Source: Seriola aureovittata (Eukaryota; Chordata; Actinopteri; Carangiformes; Carangidae). From it: a DNA stretch of 64,000 nt. Where the stretch lies: contig NC_079364.1 in the NCBI RefSeq assembly GCF_021018895.1, forward strand, positions 33,508,701-33,572,700, read 5' to 3'. The position numbers and the translations under genes were made by a program. Of this stretch, positions 23,100 through 34,638 are shown piece by piece. How positions within the stretch are numbered: the stretch's first letter is position 1; each line of letters begins with the position of its first letter. Below the pieces are notes generated by a model. The model was not told the origin of the DNA, made no database searches, and saw only the letters and a program-made list of their open reading frames with translations.

Positions 23100-24230
23100 G
23101 TGCTAAATTTAACATTACTGGGGAGGAGAGCAACGCGACTAGAAGTGACAGCGAGAGAGGGCTAGTAGCTTCTCCTCTCCTCTGTCTCAGCGGAGACCGT
23201 CACAACTTCATTCACTCATTTAACAAAACAAAAAAAAAAGCAACGAAGGAAGCAGTAAATGGACTTACATATTTAAGACCTAACTAAATGTAATTTAAGA
23301 CCTAACATGCGGCTAATGTAAAGCTAGCGGAGCTTGGAGAGTTGGTTATCTGGTTGCTAGGCGCACGCACGCACACAGGTCAGGAGCTGCCGTTGCCATG
23401 GCAATGTGAAAATCTGGCCAGAATTTGGCTTCTACATGGCTTCAAAACAACTGCAAATTATGAGAAAACCGTTACTTCTTTTCAAAAACCGAAAAGACCG
23501 TGACAGACACTGAAGCCAGAAGTTTCTACAGTCTCTGTTTTATTCAGATATTCCTTAAAATGAGTGCGTAAGCTCAGTGCGAAGACAGAGTGAGATTCTT
23601 CTGAAAAAAAAAAGACGATTACATTAGGTGTCAATGAGAGTGAGACAGGTATTGCTGCCGGACTCGGCACCCCCGTTTAAATTTTGTGCAGACCCTGCCT
23701 GTCAAAGTTACATTTAATGAATCCCAACAACTATGTCTACATTTTCAGAAAGAATTATTTGTCTCCTTTTTACGGTTTGGCCGTGAGCTCGAGTTAAAAA
23801 TAAAAATAAAGGTTATTTTTTACTGCTTCACGCACTCTAGCCAACTGACGCTTTCACTCTAACTTTGAAGAAAAAGTGATTTGCACTCCTCCTTTGAGTG
23901 CTCACAGTTTGAAAAGTTTTATAGTTTGATTCACATTTCTGCGTGCAGGTATGAGAGAGCTGGGTGACTCAGAAAAAAAGTGAAATTTTGTAGAAAAAAG
24001 GTGAAATTTTGTGTGTTTTTAAAGAAAATTCCAATGCATTCCTAATGCATTATTTATTCCCAGTATTTTGGGAATAACTTTGGGAAAAATTGGAATTTTA
24101 ACACCAAAAGTCATAGCACCTCTTTCGGGATCAAGACGCACGTTTTGATGTATATATTACCGGGGTTTTCTCAAAGCTGCGGGACGAGTTACGCGCCAAA
24201 ATTTGGCGGAAGAATAATAATAAGCCTGAG
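23100..24230. repeat. Probable interspersed repeat, unclassified
   Basis: The segment from about 23690 to 24215, ending 'gcgggacgagttacgcgccaaaatttggcggaagaataataataa', resembles a repeat I associate with many teleost genomes. It contains 'gggaataactttgggaaaaattggaattttaac'. No coding capacity or inverted ends were found, and the limits are uncertain. Confidence 0.4.
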
Positions 24231-25609
24231 GAATATTATTGATTGTTTTATTCCCTGGATGCTGGTGCCAGGTCTCCTGCTGTACTTTCCGATGCCACAA
24301 GTGTCTTGACTCTTTTCATATGCATCCTTAACATAACTTGTTTCACTTCAGCCAGACTGACTGGCTGCATTATATTTTCATATTGAATGTTTAGTAATCA
24401 TGATTTTTGTTTGCATGCCTTTGGTGGTATTGTAAAAGTAGGGTGTAATTTGTTTTGATCACCCAAAGAGGCACTAAAGCCTACCCTTCATTTTTATTTT
24501 TACTTTTTCTTGAAGGAAGCAGATGTTCTTTGATGGGACACTCCAGAGGCAGCAAGGTGGTGCAAACACCAAACATGTAAAGGCACCTTTTCCCTCCATA
24601 GTGTAACAGGAATGGGAAAGACTGTAGAACATACCCTATAGAACTACAGTTGTATGGTGGCCTGTATGACGAGGAAAATATTCTCCTCATGGAACCACTC
24701 AGGTCAACAACAGGACACTTACTCTTTTGAGTGCATAAGTGCATTCACATTGACAAGTACAGCAACATGCAGTGCACTACAAGTACTTGGATGGTGCTCA
24801 AAATGGTCAAAACATTCAGTGTAAAAAATGATTTGTAGGAATGATATGGCCTCCACCAACAGGTGGTGCCTTTGAGCAAATGAGTAAATGAAATGAAATC
24901 AAGTTGCACAATGTAGGTGGGCTCAAATATTACACTCCACCCAAATTGAACAATGTCACTAACTTCATATAATATCTGTGATCTACACCTGAGTGAATGT
25001 GATTACTAGCTACACAGCTGTGAATGGGTCACTCATGGTGAAGCATACTGTAAACAGGTAGAGCCAATCAGCCAGTAGAAGCACAATGTCAGTACTCTCT
25101 GCCTGAACTAAAGCCATGCTTGTTTTACTGGAAATTCACTTCCTGGTTCATATTTTACACCATCACAGCCCCTTGTGTTTTTCTACAGAGCTTTTTTGGG
25201 GCTGTTTTACTGTCACAAAACCTTTTGGAGAGAGAGATATGGTAACTAAGCAACATCACTCAAGAAACATGAGCAGTCAAACTATCAGAGAGGTTGTAAA
25301 CAACAGCCGATCCACATGATCTAAACCACTTTGATTGTCATTTATAAAACAACCCCTGCTCTGAAAAATGTGAACACGACTACAGTAAGTACAGTCAGTC
25401 AAACCTAGAGGTGGCTCTGTAAACTGTGATGGATGTTCACAATGGGCAGTTAATAATACTGGCAATTGCTGGCCACTGTAGTTAGGAAACAGTGCAGTTG
25501 TTGGGGATTTGATGCTGTGATACATGAGGTTCAACAAAATTACACTGATTTACTGAAGGAGGATGGATGAGCTGATTAAAAGGGGATTGTTTTATAATCA
25601 GCATTATTT

Positions 25610-25666
<57 letters not shown>

Positions 25667-26449
25667 AAAAAAAAATTTTCACCAATCTCATATACTTGAC
25701 CTAGACCTACAGTGAGATATGTTAAAGATGCATGTATTCACGCAGTGGCTTTTTGTAGGGCTGGTCATTTCTGGATTGGCAGCCTCCACACTGTATTTAT
25801 TGGTTTTACAGTATACTGTTGGTTTTGCTGTGTATTAAAGTGGCTTTGTAAAACTCCCAAGCAATAATCATGTCCTGTTGGAATGCACTGGTTATACTGT
25901 GTTGTTATGGCTTATGTAAGTTTTTTTGACAAATTGTCCCTTTGGAAATTAAACACTGTAACACCCTGAAACTTTTTTTAACTGAGGTTTTTCTCCCCCA
26001 TAATGCATCAGTATACTTCATTGACTTCCAGTTGCAGGTTACTGAGCAGGCTGATGGCTTGCTGAGCTGCTTCAAGCTGTTTTGATGAAAGCACCGACCT
26101 CATTACCTGGATGACAGGTGCCAAAAGAACTCAGCATTCACACGTGGACACATACATGAACAGTTACACAATTACACACACAGAGTCACACAAACATTCA
26201 GAACTCTGTTCTAGTTCCTGAGCTGCAGTGCTCCACAGTGATGTGCTCCATCATGCCCTTTGCAGCTAGGTGGACACGTGCACATATAGCCTACGGCACA
26301 TACATATTCTGCATATCACAAAAACTATTTGTGGATTATTGTAAAACACCATTAAATATTCATCAGACTGCTTCCAGTTATTAAAAACATCATCTTACTG
26401 TTCTGCCACACATAACTCATAACTCATATAACTCATAAATCATGTTCTG
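24231..26449. other. Intronic stretch with a (GAAA)n repeat
   Basis: The GAAA tetranucleotide repeat spans 25611-25675. Otherwise I see only short unassigned reading frames. Confidence 0.5.
25611..25675. repeat. (GAAA)n microsatellite
   Basis: About 14 GAAA units running into poly-A. Confidence 0.97.
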
Positions 26450-26690
26450 AGATGAGGCCCATCCCCAAGACCAACCGTCCTGTAGAGCTGAACGACTGCC
26501 GGCCTTTGGCCCTCACACCAGTCTTGGTAAAGTGCCTGGAGACATTGGTGCTACCCCTCCTCCTCTCACAATGAGGCAACACCATTGATCCGCTGTAGTT
26601 TGCCAACAGGCAAAGTTGCTCAGTGGATGATGTGGTAATGACTGAATTACACACTACCCACAGTCACTTAGAAAAGCTGTGGGCTCAGGA
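26450..26690 (+). pseudogene. Rex1/CR1-like reverse transcriptase fragment (N-terminal part)
   Basis: The plus-strand frame reads PIPKTNRPVELNDCRPLALT, then VLVKCLETLVLP, a stop, and IDPLQFANRQSCSVDDVV. This is the start of the RT domain of Rex1-like LINEs (pattern PVPKK...LND.RPVALT....KC.EK, DPLQFAYR...VEDAV). It is short, with an in-frame stop and no catalytic YADD block. Isolated intronic remnant. Confidence 0.8.
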
Positions 26691-28439
26691 CTGTCCCACT
26701 GTCAAACCATCAGGTCCATGAGGACTCTCTTGCAGACATTCTGAGCCCTATATGGTCACTTTCAGTAAGTCTGCATTTCTGCAGACTTTGCCTGAGGGAA
26801 TTTCCCATAGTTCCTAGCATTGTGACCTTAAACATTAGGTTACCGTGGTTACAAGGGGAAGCCTGGAAGCGTACCACAAAACAGAAAATTAAGAAAGAAG
26901 AACAGTTAACAAACCAGCATGGAACAAACCCTAACATAAACACTTAAGAAAAAACATTTACATGTTAGAACAAACACATTCAGAGCCAGAACTGTGTGTA
27001 GTCATCTGTCCTATGACAACATGATGATGATGATGATGATGATGAAGATGTTGATGATCTACATCTGCTTTCATCAGATCTGATCCAACATTACTATCTA
27101 GTTTATGAACAGGGAGAGAACAGGGAGGGAAGAGAGGGAATAAAAAATGCAAAATAAAAAGGAACTGTTACGCAACATGTTTTGATGTCGTCAAGGTAAC
27201 GGGACGTCACAAAGTGCTGTCACATTGCTAGTGATATCAGTTTGATTACTTGCAGTCAAGGACTCCAAATAAGTTACCAGGTGACCTAAATTAAGTCTGT
27301 GAGGGTTTAGGCCTTAGGGGGACATTAGGGGGGATTGTGCCACAGAGTCTTGGCACTAAGCAGCTCAGTACAAAAAAGGAGGAACTTGAAGCAATTGAGG
27401 ATTACATTCATTATTAGAAGTCCCTGTTTAAAACCTCAAACTACAGCAACAGAACCAGAAATACAGAAATATATTAACTGAATGAATGAAGTAGACATTA
27501 GTTAACTGCAGGGCGGTCACAAGGAGGTGTACACATGTACATGATGCAATATTTTACTATCACAAAAATGACATTACATTTTTTTACATTTTGTGACTAT
27601 TTAACAAACTGCAGTGAGTCTACGTTGCCTCCACCTGTCAAGCTACAAAGATGGCTTTGCCTAAGGAGGGCACACTCAGAGGTACACCTGGATGTGCCTT
27701 TGACTCAGCAATCAATTGGGGATTGTGAGCTAAAGACTTATTAGTTTATTTCAACATCCAGCAATCTGTTTAGCTCGAAGCACTGGCTGTACTATGTAAA
27801 GATGTGATAGATGATGCATATTAAATGAGAAAGATTAGATACACACAACTGACAGCTAAGGGTGAACAATAATGCAGGAGAGCCAGGGTCTGCTCTGTGA
27901 AGGTCGGGCTGCAGTGGAGCCAGATCCACCACAGGTTCTGCTTTGGAGGTTTAAGATTTTCAGCAAGGCTTATAGCGAGGTACAAAGGCAGCTTTTGCAG
28001 CTGGCTAGAGTTCAAAGACAAAAGTTCACAGGCAGGAGCTCTTGAAGTGAGAATAGCAAATAGTCACATAGCTGTCTCAGCTCGAGGTGAAACTAAGTCA
28101 CAAAATGGAGTTTTTGTCATTTGAAGACACTAGAGCCGCAGGAGCAACAGAGATACAGATAACAGACACAGACCATGAACTGCAACGTCTCTCGTTTGTC
28201 CTGCTGGAACGTTGTATTATGTCATTTAATATCTTTTTCACTGCATATCCTGTCACCTCTCTGCTGTCATATACAAAAGAAAAGAATAAAATGTCTTGAA
28301 AAATAATAATATCTCTACATAAAGCATAAAGGCCACACTACTTCATGCATCAGGAGGAGGTCATGATAATATACGGGGCAAAAGCGGAGACAGCCTTGTA
28401 GAAGATGGTGGTCTGTGAGGCCATTAAATACATCGCCAG
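26691..28439. other. Intronic stretch with a (GAT)n repeat
   Basis: A short (GAT)8 repeat lies at 27021-27045. Frames at 27897-28299 lack homology. Nothing else was recognised. Confidence 0.5.
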
Positions 28440-28955
28440 CTCGCATAACTTCTCAAAAAAAAACAACACAGTTTGAATTCATATCTGAAATAAATGACAA
28501 AGACGGCAGATTTGTCTTAATAAAAGGAAAACTGATGAAAAAGAGGTGACATTATTTAACGTTTACACCCATACTCCTGGAAGCGATATGTCTTTCTTTA
28601 GGTGTTTGATTTGATTGCATCAGAAACATACGGGGCCCTTATCTGTGGAGGAGACTTCAATGTGCTTCTTAACCCTTTATTGGATACAACTAATAGGAAA
28701 AGAATGAGGAATTTTACTGATAAATGTATAAACAAGGTAAAGACTTGGGATTGATTGATGTGTGGCAGTCTATGCATGTATCAGCCCCAGGATATACCTC
28801 TTATTCTGCACGACATAGTGTCTATTCACAAATAGATTATTTCTTCATTTATAACAAGAGTCTCCACAGATTGAAAGACTGTAGAATAAGCCAGACTGCA
28901 GGAAAAACTGATACATTTAGAACAAGTGCACATTACCAATAAAAAGCCCTCTATT

Positions 28956-29114
28956 GGGGCGTCACATGGCTGGGGCATCGTGTGGCGTCGTGGTCTAAGC
29001 AGGCGCCCTATATGTAGAGGCTACAGTCCTCGCTGCAGTTGGCCCCGGTTCGAATCCTGCATCGGACGGCCTTTCGCTGCATGTCATTCCCCCCCAATAT
29101 TAAAAAAAAAAAAT
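28956..29114 (+). mobile_element. tRNA-derived SINE inserted in the L1
   Basis: It has an A box (TGGTCTAAGCAGG) and a perfect B box (GGTTCGAATCC), then a body 'gcatgtcattcccccc' and a poly-A tail. The flanks duplicate CCCTCTATT at 28947-28955 and 29115-29123 (14 bp with one mismatch when extended). It therefore arrived by target-primed insertion into the L1 sequence. It is not a functional tRNA gene. Confidence 0.88.
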
Positions 29115-29129
29115 CCCTCTATTACACAC

Positions 29130-30606
29130 TGTTGGGACTCATCATTCAAAAGACCAGATGTTTCTTTGCTCCAGTGGACAAAGGAACTCACACCCCACAG
29201 TTGCTCACTGTTCACACCTGGGGACGACCCTTCCCCCCACGGACCTTACTGGCCAGCCAGTGTGGGTCAGCGTGTGACATGTGACCCCCAAGGGTGTCAC
29301 CAAACAAAACCAGATCTCTTGACTCTCTTCTCTTCTTGTCTAAGTCGTCTAGCTCCTGCTCTCTCCTTTCGGTTCTTCAAAGGGCAACAAGGCCCCAGCC
29401 CAGGTCAGCTCTGCTACCTGAGAAACCAGCTCTCTCGCCGGCCTGCTACCAGCAGCCTGCAAACACTCTTCTCCTCAACAGCAGCGACCTGCTTCGGATT
29501 AACTGAGAGTGAACCAAGTACTCTTCAGAATCAGCAGCTACGACACAAGGCCAGCTGATTTTCCAAGCAACAGGAGTCATAGCAGAGTTAGCGTGGAACA
29601 GCTAACTCTGTGAGGAGAACAATGAGATAACAGCAAGCAACACAGCCAGACAGGACTTTACTCCACCAGGAAGCCTCTCAACTCACTGGACTTTACACCA
29701 ACACTGGAAAGGACCTCTTTGCTTGTTCCAAGGACTGGGTAACGTTAACTGACTGGGCCTAACCTCTCCTAGCACAGCATAGCTAAGCAGCAGAAGTCTT
29801 AACTTTGTTAATGTACTTGTTGATTGATGTCTTAATGTTGTAATGTTTGCTTAGGTTGTGGTCAGTCGTACAGTTAATCGAGTACTCATATGTTCACACA
29901 CATAGCAGTACGTCTCAGTTCTAGAACCTGCATGAAGCTAACCTCCTCCCTCTAACCTGGTACCTTTAGATTACATGAGCTAGGCTAACAAAGAAACTCA
30001 CACCTTCCCTCTCACACACACCAGGTGGTCTCAGCGGCCATTTTGAGTAGTTTCTTTGTTTACTGCCATCTTGTGTAGTCTTCTTAGTTCAGGTCATGTG
30101 GTCACAGTGACCACTTTGAATCGGCCATCTTGCCTTTGTTTGTGTCCCCACAGACACACACACATACCCCTACACACACACCTGTATATACTAGATTAGA
30201 CATTTTGTTTTACTCTGCTCCATTGTAAATAAATGTCTTTAAGTATAACTACTGGTGTGTTTAATGTTGCACAAGCGTGAATATTGCCAACCTCTACTTG
30301 GTAGAATTCTAATCCTTCAACTTTAACTTACTGTTGATTTGGTAATTTGGTTATAGTTAGTAAACTCTAATTGTTAATCAGAGTTCCAGATTAATGGTAA
30401 TAAAATGAGACTAAAACCAGATTGGCTATTTTGCCTATTAGTTTAGGCTGGTGCCCCGAGGACTTTAATTAATTTTAAAGTTATTATTTAATATTAATAT
30501 TTTTAATATTAATATTTTCTTAATTTATGATAGCCAATAAATTGATAGACAACCGAAATCCAACATATTTGGTGTCCAGCTCATGAGGTAGAGCTCAGAC
30601 CCAACA
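29130..30606 (+). mobile_element. Solo LTR (about 1.48 kb) inserted in the L1
   Basis: The block starts TGTTGGGACTC and ends GAGCTCAGACCCAACA, giving TG...CA ends with a 7-bp inverted terminus. It is flanked by ACAC on both sides (29126-29129 and 30607-30610), and the L1 reading frame resumes right after it. Inside are AATAAA (30229-30234, in GTAAATAAATG) and T/C-rich tracts typical of fish retrovirus-like LTRs. There is no internal coding region, so it is a solo LTR. An earlier CA end near 30564 followed by a TGGTGTCCAG primer-site-like sequence is an alternative limit. The 210-residue frame at 28926-29558 is not a gene. Confidence 0.72.
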
Positions 30607-32360
30607 ACACCAAATTAGAAAAGTCAAACATGAAATAGATAAAATACCAAGTGAGGAAGTAGAGAAAAACATAAGGTTCATGAAGCAAATATATTATGAG
30701 TCAGGCCCCAGAGCAGCAAAGCTATTAGCCTTGAGGCTCAGAAAACAGCAGGCAGAGAGCACCATTTACAAGATCAGACACCATGTTACATATACAACTG
30801 TAAACAACCTGAATGATATACAGCAAGCGTTTGAAATGTATTACAAATCTTTATATTCTCAGTTCAGATCAAGTCAATAGAAATACAATTGTTGAATTTC
30901 TGAAGACTTTAGACCTTCCTGTACTTGGTCCAGAAATTAATGATAAACCTGTCAACAATAATAATGGAGGAAATAAATAAAGCTATTTCAAACTTGAAAA
31001 CTTGCAGGTCACTTGGTACTGATAAGTTCCTCCCCAAAATGGTACAAATCCACGAGAGAACACTTGCTCCCTTTACTGGAAACTTGCTTTAATTATATTC
31101 TAAAAGAAGGCTGCCAGCTTTGCTAGATTGCAGATACAGACAGTGGATTTATTTTGACATGACTTCCATATGCAAGAAGCTCGAAAGTTTTGACAATTTA
31201 TATCAGACATAGGGGTTGGGTGAACGGGACTTATATATAGGTATTCACAGCTCTGCGATTATTTCTTTAAAAAGGTGAAAGGTTCTAATCCAAGAGAACT
31301 GCCAACTGTTATTCATATATTTATTGATGCTTACAACTTGGGAAACATTGAAGATCACTGAACAAAGATACTACGGACTATGTAAAACAATGATGGGAAA
31401 AATAACTGAAGACATGTTGCTACATGCTTGGAAAATACAGTCATCCTCCACCAACTCATGGACATGGAGAGACTTCTGCTGGAAAAACCTTGATTCTTTT
31501 TTTAATGACCTCTAAACAGAAATCTAAACAAACTGGTACACAGCTACCCTGCTGGAGGGAGTGTGGAGGACTTATTGTTGATCACGCTCATGTCTTCTGG
31601 TCTTGTCCTTCTATCCAGCCTTTTTGGAAGTTTGTAGCAACAATTATCAAAAAAAAACCCTGGGTTTTATTGTCAATAAAACATTCACATCCATCTATCT
31701 TGGATACATCCCTTATGGACGAAGCAAAAGTGATACCTATCTCCTAAAGATCATGCTGGCAGCAAGTAAAAAAGCCGTTACAAAATGCTGGCTTCAGAGG
31801 AATTGTCCTACTGCTGGACTCTTTATCAATATTGTCAAACATCTGCATCTTCTACGACAGATGACTGACTCCATATGACTCCAAAAAGAACTGGGTGAAA
31901 AACGATGGAAAAAATGTTGTTTATTTAGCCTATGGGACAGATTCTTTATAAGTATGGTATGTAATCGTTATTCCTCATTTTGCTCTCGCTCCCAATTTTC
32001 TCACACACACATAACAGCCAATACAACCCTTAGAAGCCTATTGTCTGCATCATAAACCTGCTACCAGCTCCCATATCTGAACCTCCTGTAGGATGGTGCT
32101 GACACAATGTTTCAGCTTTTCATTTTACTACAGTTTTCAGCACTAAAATTAGCATCACACAGGGGCTAGTTCTTCTCACCAGGCCATTTCTTTATTGCCT
32201 TTTGCGAAGCACTGTTCCGATATCAACAACCTCTGAAATAGCAATTTTGTTCTTCATTGATTTTTAATTATATTTCAGTTCCTAAGCAGCGAACAATTTG
32301 TTCTTACCTGCCTGAGGAAATTTGCATGGGGCTCTTGACTCTGTATATGTGTGTTTGTTC

Positions 32361-32396
<36 letters not shown>

Positions 32397-32400
32397 GGAG
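32361..32400. repeat. (GA)n microsatellite
   Basis: GA dinucleotide run with one GGA break. Confidence 0.95.
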
Positions 32401-32450
32401 AGCAACAGAGAGGGAAAGGAGGAAACAGTGAGGCCGAGTGAAGCTTGATA

Positions 32451-32487
32451 AAATATTGTTACATCTCTCAAAGATGTAACAATATTT
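32451..32487. other. Perfect hairpin, 16-bp stem and 5-nt loop
   Basis: Arms AAATATTGTTACATCT (32451-32466) and AGATGTAACAATATTT (32472-32487) are exact reverse complements around loop CTCAA. There is no T tract or gene end near to make it a terminator, and no flanking element was recognised. Confidence 0.9.
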
Positions 32488-33129
32488 GACCATTCAAAAA
32501 ATGAGATGTGAGAGAGCCATGAATGAGGAGTGATTAATAACAGGTGTAGTCATTCATATTGGACATGTGCTTGCTTTAACCTGACATACAAATGGATATA
32601 CTGTATACAAATCGTTGTCCTGCAAAGAGCAGTTGATGTGTGGCTAATCAGCTGAATTTATCTTGTTCATCTAATGGTAAGAGCTCCCCATTAGTGTCAT
32701 TTCATTTGACAAACAACAGCTGCTCTTCTCATGTCCATGACGCATGACAGTTTACCAACACACAACACGTCACAAAGAATGCTCCGACCCTCTGAGGCTG
32801 TGTTGTAATGTTCACCTGACTGATCCGATCTGAAGCTCATATTCAGCTCACTCTGCTTGTGCGTAACAGGCTGTGTACATGTTGTGTGCCCGCCTATGTA
32901 GGAGCATATCACTCTCTTGACAATGAGCCTTTAAAAACAACAGTGCAATACTGTCTTGACTTCAGGCCAGGTTTTGTTCAGCCACAGACTCATCCGGCCA
33001 CGTGCCTCCAAGCACATGCGTGGCTCATTCGTGCCGTTAGCCATCAGATAGAACAATGTCACAGCACCTTCAATCTAAGGCCACAAATCTGTATATTACA
33101 ATGTAACCTGGACAAACTGTAACAACCAC
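32488..33129. other. Intronic stretch, nothing recognised
   Basis: No assignable feature. A 33-bp segment at 32757-32790 resembles one at 49170-49203 (both end TGCTCCGACC). Confidence 0.4.
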
Positions 33130-33371
33130 TAAATTCTTTATATTTATTTTTATATTTGCACATGTACAGATATGCCTATTTTGCATTTGTATATGTTACT
33201 GTATATAGTATTTCTAATTTATAAAATCTATTTTAGATTCTGTTTCTATTCTTATTCTACTTCCTATTACATTTGTCTCCTTGTGCTGCTATTCTTTTGT
33301 GCTGCTGTGTCAAATTTGAATTCCCTCTATCGGTGATCAATAAAGGTACATCTTATGTCTTATCTTATCTT
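33130..33371 (+). mobile_element. LINE 3' tail (Rex1/CR1-like)
   Basis: The sequence ends '...gaattccctctatcggtgatcaataaaggtacatcttatgtcttatcttatctt', the usual 3' end of fish CR1-type LINEs ('gaattccc...gggatcaataaagt' followed by short ATCTT-like repeats). Only the 3' non-coding end is present. Confidence 0.55.
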
Positions 33372-33637
33372 AAGTTTTTGTTGGTCAGTCACTTTCCACT
33401 GCCTCAAGATAGCAAAACACCAATAATGCACCTGACCACACCTCTTTTTTTCCTGTCACTTCGCTCAGTCAGCTAACTTCATGATTTATCATGTGTAAGC
33501 AGAATATGTAGAAAGTTGATATTTGGTAGCCCCTGACCTTGTCACTGCCTACAAGGAAGCCCCAAGCACAGAAAGGATTGGGTGTAGTGGATGTCTGAGT
33601 GCTACCTTTCACTCTCAGATCCTGCCACATTCTTGCT

Positions 33638-34638
33638 TTTGGGTCCGTGTACTTGGCGGCCAACCGATTTTTGTTTTGACATTAGAAAACCAAAATCGAC
33701 AAACAGCTCATTTCCCAATCACCATTTAGAAATAGGGAAACAAACGGAAAATGACACGTTTCCTGTTCTTTGTTTTGACAATAAAAGGAAAACGACAAAT
33801 CGAACCGCTATCTGTTTTTTTTTATTATGTGATTATAAATGGAAATCAGGAATTGAAATACCTGTGTGGAAATCATCTTTCTTATCTGCAGCAGCTGTCA
33901 GACTCCACAGCTCCTGCTCTTCCTGACCATGTACAAACTTGTTTCATGTACATATCGTGTGTATTGTGTATAATTGTATTTACTAGTGTATATTTGGTGT
34001 ATTTTTGTTGTATATTTCCATAGATGTTTATTCTATAGATGTTTATTTTTCTGCTGTGGTAAATGAATTTCCCAGTTGTGGGATTAATAAAATTAATCTA
34101 ATCTAATGCTTCTAATCTCATTTACTATTCACCATAAATAAGTTGAATGAGTAAGAAGTTGCTATTATCATAGCATAAGCCGTTCTCTTATGGCGTAAAC
34201 ATGATTGTCACAGACTTTGGGCTTTCTCAATATGATTTATCTTTATTCTGTGTTTCTTAATAAAACCCACTTATTCCTGCAAAGACATTTTGTTTGTGTC
34301 CATCTCTGAATCATGGCTCACTAAACATAATTAATGCTCCTGCCTTCCCAGTATGTAACAAGTGGCATACTATTTATAACTTCCAAGTTACACCAAAAAA
34401 ATCAACCCAAAATTGAGAAAGATGGTTTCCACACAGGTATTTCAATTCCCGATTTCCATTTATAATCACATCAAAGAAAAACACACAATGGTTTGTTTAG
34501 TCATTTTCCATGTTTTATTATCAAAATGATTTCTGTTTCCCTATTTCTAAATGGTAATTTTGAAACAAACTGCATCCAGAGTTTAGTTTTCTCTTTTCAA
34601 GACAAAGATTTGTTTGTCGCGTACACAGACCCAGTTGG
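33638..34638. mobile_element. Element with long terminal inverted repeats (about 1 kb)
   Basis: The left arm (about 33638-33890) and right arm (about 34425-34638) are diverged reverse complements. Shared blocks are 'tgggtc.gtgtac' at the outer ends, 'accatttagaaataggga', 'attttcc.tgtttt', 'gatttccatttataatcacat' and 'tttccacacaggtatttcaattcc'. Such arms of 200-250 bp mark a foldback-like or non-autonomous TIR transposon. No transposase is inside. The reading frames in both arms are reflections of each other, not genes. I could not find a clear target duplication. Confidence 0.8.
33900..34107 (+). mobile_element. LINE 3' tail inside the long-TIR element
   Basis: It ends 'ggtaaatgaatttcccagttgtgggattaataaaattaatctaatctaatgc', a LINE-type 3' end with an AATCT repeat. 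It lies between the arms and was probably inserted into the element or captured by it. Confidence 0.5.

Larger units (their letters stand above)
28440..31900 (+). mobile_element. L1-clade LINE ORF2 remnant, interrupted by two insertions
   Basis: The endonuclease part reads FEFISEINDKDGRFVLIKGK, TLFNVYT, ICGGDFNVLLNPLLD, then SARHSVYSQIDYFFIYN (28470-28880). This is the C-terminal half of the L1-type AP endonuclease. After the nested SINE and LTR it resumes at 30607 with QIRKVKHEIDKIPSEEVEKN, YYESGPRAAKLLALRLRKQQ and EEINKAISNLKTCRSLGTDK (start of RT). A damaged C-terminal region follows at 31540-31880 (CWRECGG...HAHVFWSCPSIQPFW, and LLKIMLAASKKAVTKCWLQR). Most of the RT including its catalytic motif is missing, and there are many frameshifts. 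Dead copy. Confidence 0.87.

Noticed and set aside
26958..27152. His-rich minus-strand frame (metal-binding protein)
   Set aside because: The histidine run is a translated GAT/ATC triplet repeat.
28970..29060. tRNA gene (A and B boxes, GGTTCGAATCC)
   Set aside because: It is the head of a SINE with poly-A tail and target duplication; the cloverleaf is not intact.
28926..29558. 210-residue plus-strand reading frame
   Set aside because: Starts in L1, crosses a SINE and runs into an LTR; no domain and no coherent origin.
33591..34023. Overlapping 90-111 residue frames
   Set aside because: They fall in the left arm of the long-inverted-repeat element and a LINE tail.
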